Shown: positions 1 through 9,088, numbered from the stretch's first letter. The stretch is 64,000 nucleotides of DNA from Pseudomonas sp. Os17 (GCF_001547895.1 NZ_AP014627.1:561501-625500); one strand, 5' to 3'. Numbers and translations are program-made. The notes: generated by a model not told the origin, from the letters alone.

Positions 1-1960
1 CAAGGGCATGGCCGACAACATCAAGCTGGGTTCGGGAGGCATTCGCGAAGTCGAGTTCATCGCCCAGGCCTTCCAGCTGATTCACGGCGGTCGCGACCTG
101 AGCCTGCAGCAGCGTCCTTTATTAAAGGTGCTGGGCACGCTGGAGGGACAGGGTTATTTGCCGGCGGCAGTGATCAGCGAGCTGCGCGAGGGCTACGAGT
201 TCCTGCGTTATACCGAGCACGCGATCCAGGCCATTGCCGATCGTCAGACGCAGATGCTGCCGGACAATCCCCAGGACCAGGCGCGAATCGCCTTCATGCT
301 CGGCTTTGCCGACTGGAGCGCCTTCCATGAACAGTTGATGTACTGGCGCGGACGGGTGGAGTGGCACTTCCGCCAGGTGATTGCCGATCCCGATGACGAT
401 GACGGCGCGGAGAGCGAAGTGGTGGTGGGCGGCGAGTGGCTGCCGCTGTGGGAGGAGGCCCAGGACGAGGAGGCAGCCTGCCGGCAGTTGCAGGAGGGCG
501 GCTTTGTCGATGCGCCCAAGGCCCTGCGGGCCCTGGCCAGTTTGCGCGGCAGCCCGCAGTTGCGCGCCATGCAGCGCCTGGGGCGCGAACGCCTGGATGC
601 CTTTATTCCACGCTTGCTGGCCCAGGCCGTGGAGCACGCCAATCCGGATCTGGTGCTGGAACGGGTGCTGCCATTGGTCGAGGCTGTAGCCCGGCGTTCG
701 GCCTATCTGGTGCTGCTCACCGAAAACCCTGGTGCTCTGCGTCGCCTGCTGACCCTGTGCGCGGCCAGCCCATGGATTGCCGAGCAGATCACCCGCTTTC
801 CACTGCTGCTGGATGAATTGCTCAATGAAGGGCGCCTGTTCAAGCCGCCCCTGGCGCCGGAGCTGGCGGCCGAGCTGCGCGAGCGCCTGACGCGGATTCC
901 CGAGGACGACCTGGAACAGCAGATGGAGGCGCTGCGCCACTTCAAGCTGGCCCACCGGTTGCGGGTGGCCGCCTCGGAGATCGCCGGCAGCCTGCCTTTA
1001 ATGAAGGTCAGCGATTACCTGACCTGGCTCGCCGAGGCGATTCTGGAGCAGGTGCTGGCCCTGGCCTGGCGCCAGACCGTGGCCAAATACGGTGCGCCAC
1101 AGCGCAGCGATGGCACCTTGTGTGATCCGGGGTTCATCATCGTCGGCTACGGCAAGGTCGGCGGCATCGAGCTGGGCCACGGCTCCGACCTGGACCTGGT
1201 GTTCATCCATGATGGCGACCCCCAGGCCGAAACCGACGGTCCGAAACCCATCGATGGTGCACAGTTCTTCACCCGGCTGGGGCAGCGCATCATCCATCTG
1301 CTGACCACCCAGACCAACTCCGGCCAGTTGTACGAAGTGGACATGCGCCTGCGGCCGTCCGGCGCGTCGGGGTTGCTGGTGAGTTCCCTGGGGGCCTTTG
1401 CCCGCTATCAGGAGAACGAAGCCTGGACCTGGGAGCATCAGGCGCTGGTCCGGGCCCGGGTGCTGGTGGGCAGCCAGGATGTGGGGCAGGCCTTTGAAAA
1501 GGTCCGGGCCGTGGTGCTGGGCAAAAAGCGCGACCTGCCGACCTTGCGTCAGGAAGTCAGTGAGATGCGGGCCAAGATGCGCGACAACCTGGGCAGTCGC
1601 CTGACCGCCGCCGGAACCGCGGCCAACGCCTTCGAAGCCACGGCGCCGTTCGACCTCAAGCAGGACGCCGGAGGTATCGTCGATATCGAATTTATGGTGC
1701 AATACGCGGCCCTGGCGTGGTCCGAAGAGCACCCGTCATTGCTGCGCTACACCGATAACATCCGCATTCTGGAAGGTCTGGAGCAGGTCGGCCTGATGCC
1801 GGCGAGCGATGCCAGCCTGCTGCGCGAGGTCTACAAGGCCTATCGTTCTGCGGCTCACCGACAGGCGTTGCAGAATGAGGCCGGAATCATTACCGGTGAT
1901 CAATTCGTGACCGAACGACGGGAAGTGTTACGGATTTGGCGCGAGCTGGGGCTAAGCTAA
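1..1960 (+). CDS. glnE: Glutamine synthetase adenylyltransferase / adenylyl-removing enzyme (3' part)
   Basis: Bifunctional enzyme that adds AMP to, and removes it from, glutamine synthetase in response to PII, setting nitrogen assimilation. The open frame runs in from the left edge, so the start lies outside the window; about 652 residues of a family usually near 950-980 are present. The visible part begins just before the first GGIREVEF motif (end of the deadenylylase nucleotidyltransferase domain). It includes the helical linker, then the second nucleotidyltransferase domain with GSDLDLVF near residue 395 and the matching GGIVDIEF motif near 560. Both halves are therefore represented. In PAO1 I remember ilvE following glnE; here only about 130 bases separate it from waaF. 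Confidence 0.96.
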   Translation, partial: KGMADNIKLGSGGIREVEFIAQAFQLIHGGRDLSLQQRPLLKVLGTLEGQGYLPAAVISELREGYEFLRYTEHAIQAIADRQTQMLPDNPQDQARIAFMLGFADWSAFHEQLMYWRGRVEWHFRQVIADPDDDDGAESEVVVGGEWLPLWEEAQDEEAACRQLQEGGFVDAPKALRALASLRGSPQLRAMQRLGRERLDAFIPRLLAQAVEHANPDLVLERVLPLVEAVARRSAYLVLLTENPGALRRLLTLCAASPWIAEQITRFPLLLDELLNEGRLFKPPLAPELAAELRERLTRIPEDDLEQQMEALRHFKLAHRLRVAASEIAGSLPLMKVSDYLTWLAEAILEQVLALAWRQTVAKYGAPQRSDGTLCDPGFIIVGYGKVGGIELGHGSDLDLVFIHDGDPQAETDGPKPIDGAQFFTRLGQRIIHLLTTQTNSGQLYEVDMRLRPSGASGLLVSSLGAFARYQENEAWTWEHQALVRARVLVGSQDVGQAFEKVRAVVLGKKRDLPTLRQEVSEMRAKMRDNLGSRLTAAGTAANAFEATAPFDLKQDAGGIVDIEFMVQYAALAWSEEHPSLLRYTDNIRILEGLEQVGLMPASDASLLREVYKAYRSAAHRQALQNEAGIITGDQFVTERREVLRIWRELGLS

Positions 1961-1987
1961 GCGGCCTGACAGGGCCACTCCTATTTC

Positions 1988-2008
1988 GGCGAGCCTTGTG
2001 GGCTCGCC
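1988..2008 (+). terminator. Hairpin downstream of glnE
   Basis: An 8-bp inverted repeat (GGCGAGCC / GGCTCGCC, loop TTGTG) lies 28 bases after the glnE stop. There is no T-tract after it, so termination would be weak or Rho-assisted; it could instead be a transcript-stabilising hairpin. Confidence 0.45.
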
Positions 2009-2052
2009 CAAACTGAACCGGCGGTGAAGGCCGCGGTGCTGGATTCTCGAGG

Positions 2053-2074
2053 CGGGGAGGCATATGCCTCCCCG
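2053..2074. promoter_or_regulatory. Perfect 22-bp palindrome upstream of waaF
   Basis: CGGGGAGGC, then ATAT, then GCCTCCCCG. The arms are exact and the dyad ends 20 bases before the waaF ATG. In RNA it is a 9-bp stem with an AUAU tetraloop; in DNA it could be a dimer operator. It has no T-run, so it is not a standard terminator. Function not known. Confidence 0.6.
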
Positions 2075-2093
2075 GCTCGTTTATGGAAACCAC

Positions 2094-3128
2094 ATGAATA
2101 TTCTGATCGTTGGGCCCAGTTGGGTCGGTGACATGGTGATGGCGCAGACACTCTTCGAGTGCCTGAAACAGCGTCATCCACAATGCGAGATCGACGTGCT
2201 GGCCCCCGAGTGGAGCCGGCCGATCCTGGAGCGCATGCCCCAGGTGCGTCGGGCCTTGAGCTTTCCCCTGGGCCACGGCGCCCTGGAGCTGGCCACCCGC
2301 CGGCGGATCGGCAAGTCCCTGGCCGGCCAGTACGATCAGGCGATCCTGCTGCCCAACTCGCTGAAGTCGGCCCTGGTGCCGTTCTTTGCCGGCATCCCCA
2401 AGCGCACCGGCTGGCGCGGCGAGTTCCGCTACGGCCTGCTCAACGACGTGCGCAAGCTCGACAAAGAGCGCTACCCGCTGATGATCGAGCGCTTCATGGC
2501 CCTGGCCCATGAGCCGGGCGCCGAACTGCCCCAGCCTTATCCACGGCCGAGCCTGCAGATCGATCCGCAAAGCCGTGAGGCGGCCCTGGCCAAGTTCGGC
2601 CTGGTACTGGATCGTCCGGTGCTGGCGCTGTGCCCTGGGGCGGAGTTCGGCGAGGCCAAGCGCTGGCCGTCCGAGCATTACGCCCAGGTGGCCGAGGCCA
2701 AGATCCGCGAGGGCTGGCAGGTGTGGCTGTTCGGTTCGAAGAACGATCATGCCGTGGGGGAGGAGATTCGCGGGCGACTGATTCCCGGCTTGCGCGAGGA
2801 ATCGACCAACCTCAGCGGCGAAACCTCCCTGGCCGAGGCCATCGACCTGTTGTCCTGTGCCGACTCGGTGGTGTCCAACGACTCCGGGTTGATGCATGTG
2901 GCGGCGGCGCTGAATCGCCCTTTGGTGGCGGTGTATGGCTCCACTTCACCGGGCTTCACTCCGCCCCTGGCGGATCAGGTCGAGGTGGTGCGCCTGGGCA
3001 TCGAATGCAGCCCGTGTTTCGACCGCACTTGCCGCTTCGGCCATTACAACTGCCTGCGCCAGTTGTTGCCGCAGCCGGTGAATGAAGCCTTGCAGCGCTT
3101 GCAGGGCTCCCCGGTCGAGGTTCAATAA
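2094..3128 (+). CDS. waaF: LPS heptosyltransferase II
   Basis: Transfers the second L-glycero-D-manno-heptose from ADP-heptose to the inner core on the cytoplasmic face of the inner membrane. The 344-residue protein is a GT9 enzyme: an N-terminal MNILIVGPSWVGD nucleotide-sugar fold start and a C-terminal SNDSGLMHVAAAL donor-binding segment near residue 265. The frame opens earlier (2064), but the extra residues come from the palindrome, and the ATG at 2094 matches the usual family N-terminus. It is the first gene of the waaF-waaC-waaG-waaP run; the waaC start lies one base after its stop. Confidence 0.96.
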   Translation: MNILIVGPSWVGDMVMAQTLFECLKQRHPQCEIDVLAPEWSRPILERMPQVRRALSFPLGHGALELATRRRIGKSLAGQYDQAILLPNSLKSALVPFFAGIPKRTGWRGEFRYGLLNDVRKLDKERYPLMIERFMALAHEPGAELPQPYPRPSLQIDPQSREAALAKFGLVLDRPVLALCPGAEFGEAKRWPSEHYAQVAEAKIREGWQVWLFGSKNDHAVGEEIRGRLIPGLREESTNLSGETSLAEAIDLLSCADSVVSNDSGLMHVAAALNRPLVAVYGSTSPGFTPPLADQVEVVRLGIECSPCFDRTCRFGHYNCLRQLLPQPVNEALQRLQGSPVEVQ

Positions 3129-3129
3129 G

Positions 3130-4191
3130 TTGCGGGTACTGTTGATCAAGACCTCGTCCCTGGGGGATGTGATTCACGCATTGCCGGCGCTGACCGATGC
3201 CGCGCGAGCCATTCCCGGGATCAAGTTCGACTGGGTGGTGGAAGAAGGCTTTGCCGAGATCCCCACCTGGCATCCGGCGGTCGGCAAGGTGATTCCGGTG
3301 GCGATCCGTCGCTGGCGCAAGAACATCTGGCAGACCATCAAGAGCGGCGAGTGGCGTCGCTTCAAGCAGAGCGTGCGCTCGACCAAGTACGACCTGGTGA
3401 TCGATGCCCAGGGCCTGCTGAAAAGCGCCTGGCTGACTCGCTACGTGCGTGCCCCGGTGGCGGGGCTGGACAAGAACTCGGCCCGTGAGCCCCTGGCGTC
3501 GCGTTTCTATTCGCGGCGCCTGGCGGTGGCCCGTGGGCAGCACGCGGTGGAGCGGGTGCGTCAGCTGTTCGCCGTGGCCCTGGGCTACGACCTGCCGCAG
3601 GGCCTGGGCGACTACGGTCTGAATGTCGAGAAGCTGGTGGAGCTGCCGCGCAAGAATCCCTTCGTGCTGTTTCTGCACGGCACCACCTGGGACACCAAGC
3701 ACTGGCCCGAAGCCTATTGGCGCGAGTTGACCGAGCGCATGGGCATGCTCGGGGTGGAGGTCAAGCTGCCGTGGGGCAACGCCGCCGAGAAAGCCCGCGC
3801 CGAGCGCATCGCCAGTGGCCTGAAAAATGCCACGGTGCTGCCCAAGCTGAACCTGGCCGGGGTCGCCAAGGTGCTGGCCGATGCCCAGGCCTGTGTGGCC
3901 GTCGACACCGGGTTGGGTCACCTTGCCGCGGCTCTGGATGTGCCGACCATTTCGTTGTTCGGCCCGACCAATCCGGGCCTCACCGGCGCCTATGGCAAGG
4001 TGCAGATCCACCTGGGCAGCAACTTTCCCTGCGCGCCGTGCCTGCAGAAAAAATGCACCTACCAGCCCTCCGCTGTGGACCAGCAGCGCTATGACATCAA
4101 GCGCGAGTGGCCACTGTGCTTCACTCGCCTGAACCCCGAGCGTGTCGCCAGCCGACTGAGCGCCTTGTTACTGGCTGAGGAGCCGCGCTGA
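3130..4191 (+). CDS. waaC: LPS heptosyltransferase I
   Basis: Adds the first heptose to Kdo2-lipid A. A GT9 protein of 353 residues when started at the TTG at 3130 (LRVLLIKTSSLGD), which lies directly after the waaF stop and has GAGG about 10 bases upstream. The open frame reaches back to 3082 inside waaF, but those residues are not typical. The donor-site segment VDTGLGHLAAAL is near residue 260. Its TGA shares one base with the waaG ATG, so translation is probably coupled. Confidence 0.95.
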   Translation: MRVLLIKTSSLGDVIHALPALTDAARAIPGIKFDWVVEEGFAEIPTWHPAVGKVIPVAIRRWRKNIWQTIKSGEWRRFKQSVRSTKYDLVIDAQGLLKSAWLTRYVRAPVAGLDKNSAREPLASRFYSRRLAVARGQHAVERVRQLFAVALGYDLPQGLGDYGLNVEKLVELPRKNPFVLFLHGTTWDTKHWPEAYWRELTERMGMLGVEVKLPWGNAAEKARAERIASGLKNATVLPKLNLAGVAKVLADAQACVAVDTGLGHLAAALDVPTISLFGPTNPGLTGAYGKVQIHLGSNFPCAPCLQKKCTYQPSAVDQQRYDIKREWPLCFTRLNPERVASRLSALLLAEEPR

Positions 4192-5315
4192 TGCAATTGG
4201 CTTTTGTCCTTTATAAGTATTTTCCCTTTGGCGGCCTGCAACGCGACTTCATGCGCATTGCCCTGGAGTGCCAGCGGCGCGGGCACCAGATTCGCGTCTA
4301 CACCCTGATCTGGGAGGGCGATGTGCCTCCCGGCTTCGAAGTGCTGGTGGCGCCGGTCAAGGCGTTGTTCAACCATCGGCGCAATGAAAAGCTCAGCGCC
4401 TGGATGGAGGCCGACCTGGCCAAGCGTCCGGTGGATCGACTGATCGGTTTCAACAAGATGCCGGGGCTGGACGTGTACTACGCCGCCGACGGCTGTTTCG
4501 AGGACAAGGCGCAGAACCTGCGTCATTCCCTGTACCGGCGCTGGGGCCGCTACCGGCATTTTGCCGAGTACGAGCGGGCGGTATTCGCCCGGGATGCCAA
4601 GACCGAGATCCTGATGATCTCCGAGGTCCAGCAGCCGCTGTTCATCAAGCACTACGACACCCCGCTGGAGCGCTTTCACCTGCTGCCGCCGGGCATCGCC
4701 CAGGACCGCCGGGCCCCGGCCAACGCCGCCGAGATCCGCGCCGAGTTCCGTCGCGAATTCGCCTTGCGGGATGACGAGTTGCTGCTGGTGCAGATCGGCT
4801 CCGGGTTCAAGACCAAGGGCGTGGACCGCAGCCTGAAGGCGCTGGCGGCGTTGCCGTCGGCGCTGAAAAAACGCACCCGGCTGTTTGTAATCGGCCAGGA
4901 CGACCCCAAGGTATTCCAGGTGCAAAGTGCGGCGCTGGGTTTGAGCGATCAGGTGCAGTTCATGAAGGGGCGCAGCGATATCCCGCGGTTCCTGCTGGGC
5001 GCCGATGTGCTGATTCATCCGGCCTACAACGAAAACACCGGCACCGTCCTGCTCGAGGCCCTGGTGGCCGGGCTGCCGGTGCTGGTCAGTGCGGTCTGCG
5101 GCTATGCCCACTACATCGCCGAGGCCGAGAGCGGCCTGGTGCTGGACGAGCCGTTCGAGCAGAGCCAGCTCAATCAATACCTCAACACCATGTTGACCGA
5201 CGACGCGGCACGCGCGACCTGGAGCCGTAATGGCCTGGCGTTCGCCGAGACGGCCGACCTTTACAGCATGCCGCAGCATGCTGCGGATGTGATTCTGGCG
5301 GAGCAACACCGATGA
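4191..5315 (+). CDS. waaG: LPS core glucosyltransferase (GT4)
   Basis: Retaining GT4 glycosyltransferase of 374 residues; family knowledge assigns UDP-sugar-dependent addition of the first outer-core hexose (in Pseudomonas, a hexosamine-type residue) to HepII. The N-terminus MQLAFVLYKYFPFGGLQRD is the classical WaaG start. The C-terminal half has HPAYNENTGTVLLEAL near residue 280, the GT4 E-x7-E nucleotide-sugar motif. It overlaps waaC by one base and waaP by four. Confidence 0.95.
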   Translation: MQLAFVLYKYFPFGGLQRDFMRIALECQRRGHQIRVYTLIWEGDVPPGFEVLVAPVKALFNHRRNEKLSAWMEADLAKRPVDRLIGFNKMPGLDVYYAADGCFEDKAQNLRHSLYRRWGRYRHFAEYERAVFARDAKTEILMISEVQQPLFIKHYDTPLERFHLLPPGIAQDRRAPANAAEIRAEFRREFALRDDELLLVQIGSGFKTKGVDRSLKALAALPSALKKRTRLFVIGQDDPKVFQVQSAALGLSDQVQFMKGRSDIPRFLLGADVLIHPAYNENTGTVLLEALVAGLPVLVSAVCGYAHYIAEAESGLVLDEPFEQSQLNQYLNTMLTDDAARATWSRNGLAFAETADLYSMPQHAADVILAEQHR

Positions 5316-6118
5316 AGTTGATGCTTGCCGAACCCTTCAAGAGCCTGTGGGCCGGACGCGATGCGTTCGATGCTGTCGAGGGCCTGAAGGGTCAGGTCTA
5401 CCGTGAGCTGGAAGCGCGCCGTACCTTGCGTACGGAGGTCGCCGGCCGCGGTTATTTTGTGAAGATCCATCGTGGTATCGGTTGGGGTGAGATCGTCAAG
5501 AATCTGCTCACCGCCAAGTTGCCGGTGCTTGGCGCCGGTCAGGAGTGGCGGGCCCTGGAGCGTCTGCATCAGGTCGGTGTGCCGACCATGACCGCGGTGG
5601 CCTACGGCGAGCGCGGCAGCAATCCGGCGGATCAGCATTCGTTCATCGTCACCGAAGAGCTGGCGCCGACCGTCAGCCTGGAAGATTTCAGCATCGACTG
5701 GGTCAAGCAGCCCCCTGCGCCGGCCCTCAAGCGCGCGCTGATCGCCGAGGTGGCGCGCATGACCGGCATGATGCACCGCGCCGGGGTCAACCATCGCGAC
5801 TGCTACATCTGTCATTTCCTGCTGCACACAGACCGGCCCATCACCCCAGAGACCCTCAAGCTCTCGGTGATCGATCTGCATCGGGCCCAGACCCGGCCGA
5901 AGATCACCTTGCGCTGGCGCAACAAGGACCTGGCGGCCCTGTATTTCTCGGCCCTGGACATCGGTCTGACGCGCCGCGACAAGCTGCGTTTCCTCAAGGG
6001 CTATTTCCAGCAGCCGCTGCGGCAGATTCTGGGTGAAGAGGCGGCGCTGCTGTCCTGGCTCGAGGGCAAGGCGGAAAAACTCTACGCCCGCAAGCAACGT
6101 TACGGAGACGCACTCTGA
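5312..6118 (+). CDS. waaP: LPS heptose kinase WaaP
   Basis: Phosphorylates HepI O-4 of the inner core; in P. aeruginosa this kinase is needed for LPS export and viability. The 268-residue eukaryote-like kinase fold shows the ATP-lysine in FVKIHRG (K51), the catalytic loop NHRDCYICHFLL with H161 and D163 (the residue known to matter in PAO1 WaaP has the same number), and a metal-binding D in VIDLH near 190. The start overlaps the waaG stop (ATGA) and its stop overlaps the next kinase gene by one base. Confidence 0.96.
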   Translation: MKLMLAEPFKSLWAGRDAFDAVEGLKGQVYRELEARRTLRTEVAGRGYFVKIHRGIGWGEIVKNLLTAKLPVLGAGQEWRALERLHQVGVPTMTAVAYGERGSNPADQHSFIVTEELAPTVSLEDFSIDWVKQPPAPALKRALIAEVARMTGMMHRAGVNHRDCYICHFLLHTDRPITPETLKLSVIDLHRAQTRPKITLRWRNKDLAALYFSALDIGLTRRDKLRFLKGYFQQPLRQILGEEAALLSWLEGKAEKLYARKQRYGDAL

Positions 6119-6852
6119 TGGCGAGTTGGAATCTGGACCCCGCCTATCAGGAGTTGACGCAGGATTTCGGCAGTCTGGAAGCGGTATTCGCCCTGCAGGG
6201 CGAGCACCTGACCCGTGATCCGCTGTCCGAAGTGATTCGCGTCGAACGGGGCGGCATTCACTATTACGTCAAGCGCTATACCGGCGCCGGCAAGAACCTG
6301 CGGCGCTACCTGGGCAAGCCGCGGGTCAAGTTCGAGTGGCAGAACCTCAAGCGCTTCGCCAAGTGGGGCATTCCCACGGCGGATGTGGTGGCCTGGGGTC
6401 TGGAGCGGCGCTGCCTGGCCTATTCCCGAGGCGCGATGATCACCCGCGAGTTGCCGCGTACCGAGGACCTTTCGGTGCTGGCCGAGCGCAATGATCCACG
6501 GCTCAAGGACCGGCGCTGGGTCGATGGCATCAGCCAGCAGCTGGCCACTCATACCCGCGTGATGCACGACCATCGCTTTACCCACAACGATTTGAAGTGG
6601 CGCAACTTGCTGGTCGACGACCAGGACCGCTTGTACCTGATCGACTGTCCGAACGGCGATTTCTGGCGTGGATTCTGGCTCAAGTACCGGATCACCAAGG
6701 ATCTGGCCTGCCTGGACAAGGTGGCCAAATATCATCTGTCGGCCACTCAGCGCCTGCGTTTCTATCTGCAGTACCGCGAGCGCAACCGGCTGAGCGCCTC
6801 GGACAAGGAGCGCATTCGCCACGTGGTGAGATTTTTTGAGGGGCGTGAATGA
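6118..6852 (+). CDS. wapP: LPS core kinase, InaA/RfaP family (PA5008-like)
   Basis: Second kinase-fold gene of the run, 244 residues. The catalytic features are complete: K52 in YYVKRY, HNDLKWRN (D158, N163), and LIDCPNGD with D176 in place of DFG. Family knowledge and position suggest phosphorylation of a heptose of the inner core. It overlaps waaP by one base and the following gene by four. The symbol rests on my memory of the PAO1 locus. Confidence 0.85.
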   Translation: MASWNLDPAYQELTQDFGSLEAVFALQGEHLTRDPLSEVIRVERGGIHYYVKRYTGAGKNLRRYLGKPRVKFEWQNLKRFAKWGIPTADVVAWGLERRCLAYSRGAMITRELPRTEDLSVLAERNDPRLKDRRWVDGISQQLATHTRVMHDHRFTHNDLKWRNLLVDDQDRLYLIDCPNGDFWRGFWLKYRITKDLACLDKVAKYHLSATQRLRFYLQYRERNRLSASDKERIRHVVRFFEGRE

Positions 6853-7601
6853 CTGATTTCCTGGCGCCGGAGGAGCGTGCGCTGCTGGAGCGCAACGGCC
6901 TCGGCACTTTTGACCAGCTGTGGGCCGTGCAATTGGCTGCGGTGGATGAGCCCAATACCAGCCGCGGCGGCAGCAGCAGTGTCTTTCGCCTGGATGTGGA
7001 AGGGCAGGGGTTCTATCTCAAGCGTCAGACCAACTACCTGACCCGCACCCTGCACCGGCCTTTCGGCGAGCCGAGTTTCGCTCGGGAGTTCCGCAATATC
7101 CGGCGCTATCAGCTGCTGGGCATTCCGGCCTTGCAGGCGGTGTTCTTTGGCATGCGCAAGGTGGCGGGCGAGTCCCGGGCGATTCTCCTGACCCGGGCCC
7201 TGGATGGTTGGGACGACCTGGATGGGCTGCTGTTGCGTTGGGATGAGCTCAGCGAACTGCAGCGTCAGGCGGTGCTCAAGGCTTGTGGGCAATTGGCCCG
7301 GCAGCTGCACAGCCTGCGTCAGGTGCATGGTTGTTTCTATCCCAAGCATATTTTCCTGCGGGGCCACGGCGATGGTTATCAGGCGCAGTTGATCGACCTG
7401 GAGAAAACCCGGCCTCTATTGTTCGGGCAGCGTGATCGGGTCAAGGATCTTGAGCCTTTGCTGCGCCGGGCTTCGGTGTGGAGCGGCGACGAAGTGCGCG
7501 CCCTGCTGGCTGCGTACCTGGATCAGTCTCCAGACAGTTCCCTGGTGCAGGCCTGGCTGTCCCGTCTCAGTGCTCGCAGCAGTCATAAGGAATCTCGCTG
7601 A
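6849..7601 (+). CDS. wapQ: LPS kinase-family protein lacking the catalytic Asp (PA5007-like)
   Basis: Third kinase-fold gene, 250 residues. The ATP-lysine (FYLKRQ, K59) and the metal-binding position (LIDLEKT, D183) are present. The catalytic loop reads HGCFYPKHIFL; aligned by eye with WaaP HRDCYICHFLL, the catalytic Asp is Cys162, while the Tyr and second His are kept. It may be a pseudokinase or use a shifted residue. It overlaps both neighbours, so it is translated with them. The symbol is from memory of PAO1. Confidence 0.8.
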   Translation: MTDFLAPEERALLERNGLGTFDQLWAVQLAAVDEPNTSRGGSSSVFRLDVEGQGFYLKRQTNYLTRTLHRPFGEPSFAREFRNIRRYQLLGIPALQAVFFGMRKVAGESRAILLTRALDGWDDLDGLLLRWDELSELQRQAVLKACGQLARQLHSLRQVHGCFYPKHIFLRGHGDGYQAQLIDLEKTRPLLFGQRDRVKDLEPLLRRASVWSGDEVRALLAAYLDQSPDSSLVQAWLSRLSARSSHKESR

Positions 7602-9055
7602 TGCGTTTGTCCGAGCTGAAGAACAGCGGGCGCAGCCCGGCCCTGCCCCTGAGCCTGGAACTGGCGGATGCCGCCGGCCCGGCGCAACTGCAATTGCTGA
7701 GTTTGCTGCGGGTGTTGCCGGGGCAGCGCTATGTGGGCGCCGGGGTCTGGCGAGGCCGCCCGGTGCTGGCCAAGTTGCTGGTGGGGCCCAAGGCCGCGCG
7801 GCATTTTCAGCGAGAGTTGAACGGCGTGCGCCTGCTGGCGCAGCAAGGCCTGACCACGCCTCTGCTGCTGGCCGACGGCTTGCAGGAAGGCGAGGGCGGC
7901 TGGCTGCTCTTTGAGTTTCTGCAAGGGGCGCAGAGCCTGGGCGAGGCCTGGCAGCAGGTGGAGAACCTGCCGGTGCTGGCCGATGAGCAGACGGCGGTGC
8001 TGGCCGAGGCGCTCGGGGCGATTGCCCAGTTGCACGCCAAGGGCCTGTGGCAGGAAGACCTGCATCTGGACAATCTGCTGCGCCATGCCGGCCAGTTGTA
8101 TTTGATCGATGGCGCAGGGATTTGCGTCGAAGAGGCTGGCAAACCGCTGTCCCGGTCCCGGGTGCTGGAGAACCTTGGGGTGTTCTTCGCCCAGTTGCCC
8201 AAGAGCCTGGAGCCCTTCACCGAAGAGCTGCTGGTGCACTACCTGCTCGGCAATGCCGAGCATGCCTTGCCCCTGGAAGCCCTGGAAAAACAGGTGAACA
8301 AGGTGCGTGGCTGGCGGCTGCGGGATTTTCTCAACAAGGTCGGCCGTGATTGCACCCTGTTCAGCGTGCAGCGCGGGCCGTTCGCCCTGCGGGCGATCCG
8401 TCGCGAAGAAGAGGCGGCGATGCGGCCAGTGCTGGAGCAGGCCGATGCCTTGCTCGACCAGGGCCATCTGTACAAGACCGGCGGAGCGGCCAGCGTCGGC
8501 CGGGTCGTGGTGTCGGGTCGGACCCTGGTGGTCAAGCGCTACAACATCAAGGGCTTCGCTCATTGGCTCAAGCGTTTCTGGCGCCCGAGCCGGGCCTGGC
8601 ACTCCTGGCGCGAAGGCAATCGCCTGGCGTTTCTCGGCATTGCCACCCCCAAGCCCCTGGCACTGCTGGAACAGCGCTGTTTCTGGTTGCGCCGGCGCGC
8701 CTACCTGGTCACCGAATACCTGCCGGGGCCGGACATCATCGAGCGTTTTGCGCCGTTCGTGGACAGCGGCGCAGCGCCGGAATCGGAGTTGCTGGCATTG
8801 GACCGGCTGTTTGCCGAGCTGATCAAGGAACGCATCAGTCATGGCGACTTCAAGGGCCACAATCTGTTCTGGCACCAGGATCGCTGGGCGTTGATCGATC
8901 TTGACTCCATGTGCCAGCACGCCAGCCTGAGCAGTTTCGCCCCGGCTTATGCCCGGGATCGCGCGCGCTTCATGCGCAATTGGCCCGAAAGCAGCAATTT
9001 GTATCAAGTGATTGATCAGCGCTTGCCCAAGACTGCCCATTCCACCCAAGCCTGA
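7601..9055 (+). CDS. Tandem double-kinase-domain LPS protein (PA5006-like)
   Basis: 484 residues, about twice the length of the other kinases, because two kinase-like lobes are joined. Lobe 1 has the catalytic segment EDLHLDNLL (D153, N158) and YLIDGAG (D170). Lobe 2 begins near 290 with the ATP-lysine in LVVKRYN (K312), then SHGDFKGHNLF (D416, N421) and LIDLDSM (D433). It probably acts on core sugars, but the acceptor is unknown. It is the last gene of the overlapping waaF operon; a gap of about 200 bases follows. Confidence 0.85.
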   Translation: MRLSELKNSGRSPALPLSLELADAAGPAQLQLLSLLRVLPGQRYVGAGVWRGRPVLAKLLVGPKAARHFQRELNGVRLLAQQGLTTPLLLADGLQEGEGGWLLFEFLQGAQSLGEAWQQVENLPVLADEQTAVLAEALGAIAQLHAKGLWQEDLHLDNLLRHAGQLYLIDGAGICVEEAGKPLSRSRVLENLGVFFAQLPKSLEPFTEELLVHYLLGNAEHALPLEALEKQVNKVRGWRLRDFLNKVGRDCTLFSVQRGPFALRAIRREEEAAMRPVLEQADALLDQGHLYKTGGAASVGRVVVSGRTLVVKRYNIKGFAHWLKRFWRPSRAWHSWREGNRLAFLGIATPKPLALLEQRCFWLRRRAYLVTEYLPGPDIIERFAPFVDSGAAPESELLALDRLFAELIKERISHGDFKGHNLFWHQDRWALIDLDSMCQHASLSSFAPAYARDRARFMRNWPESSNLYQVIDQRLPKTAHSTQA

Positions 9056-9069
9056 CCTGCGACCCATGG

Positions 9070-9088
9070 CCGCTGTTGCTGGCAGCGG
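9070..9088 (+). terminator. Hairpin after the waaF operon
   Basis: CCGCTG / CAGCGG with a 7-base loop lies 15 bases after the double-kinase gene, followed by GC-rich DNA with more short inverted repeats. There is no T-run, so it is weak as an intrinsic terminator and may be a degenerate Pseudomonas intergenic repeat. Confidence 0.3.

Noticed and set aside
7583..9067. 494-residue minus-strand frame opposite the double-kinase gene
   Set aside because: Gln/Ala-rich shadow; the plus-strand frame has two sets of kinase motifs and overlaps its operon neighbour.
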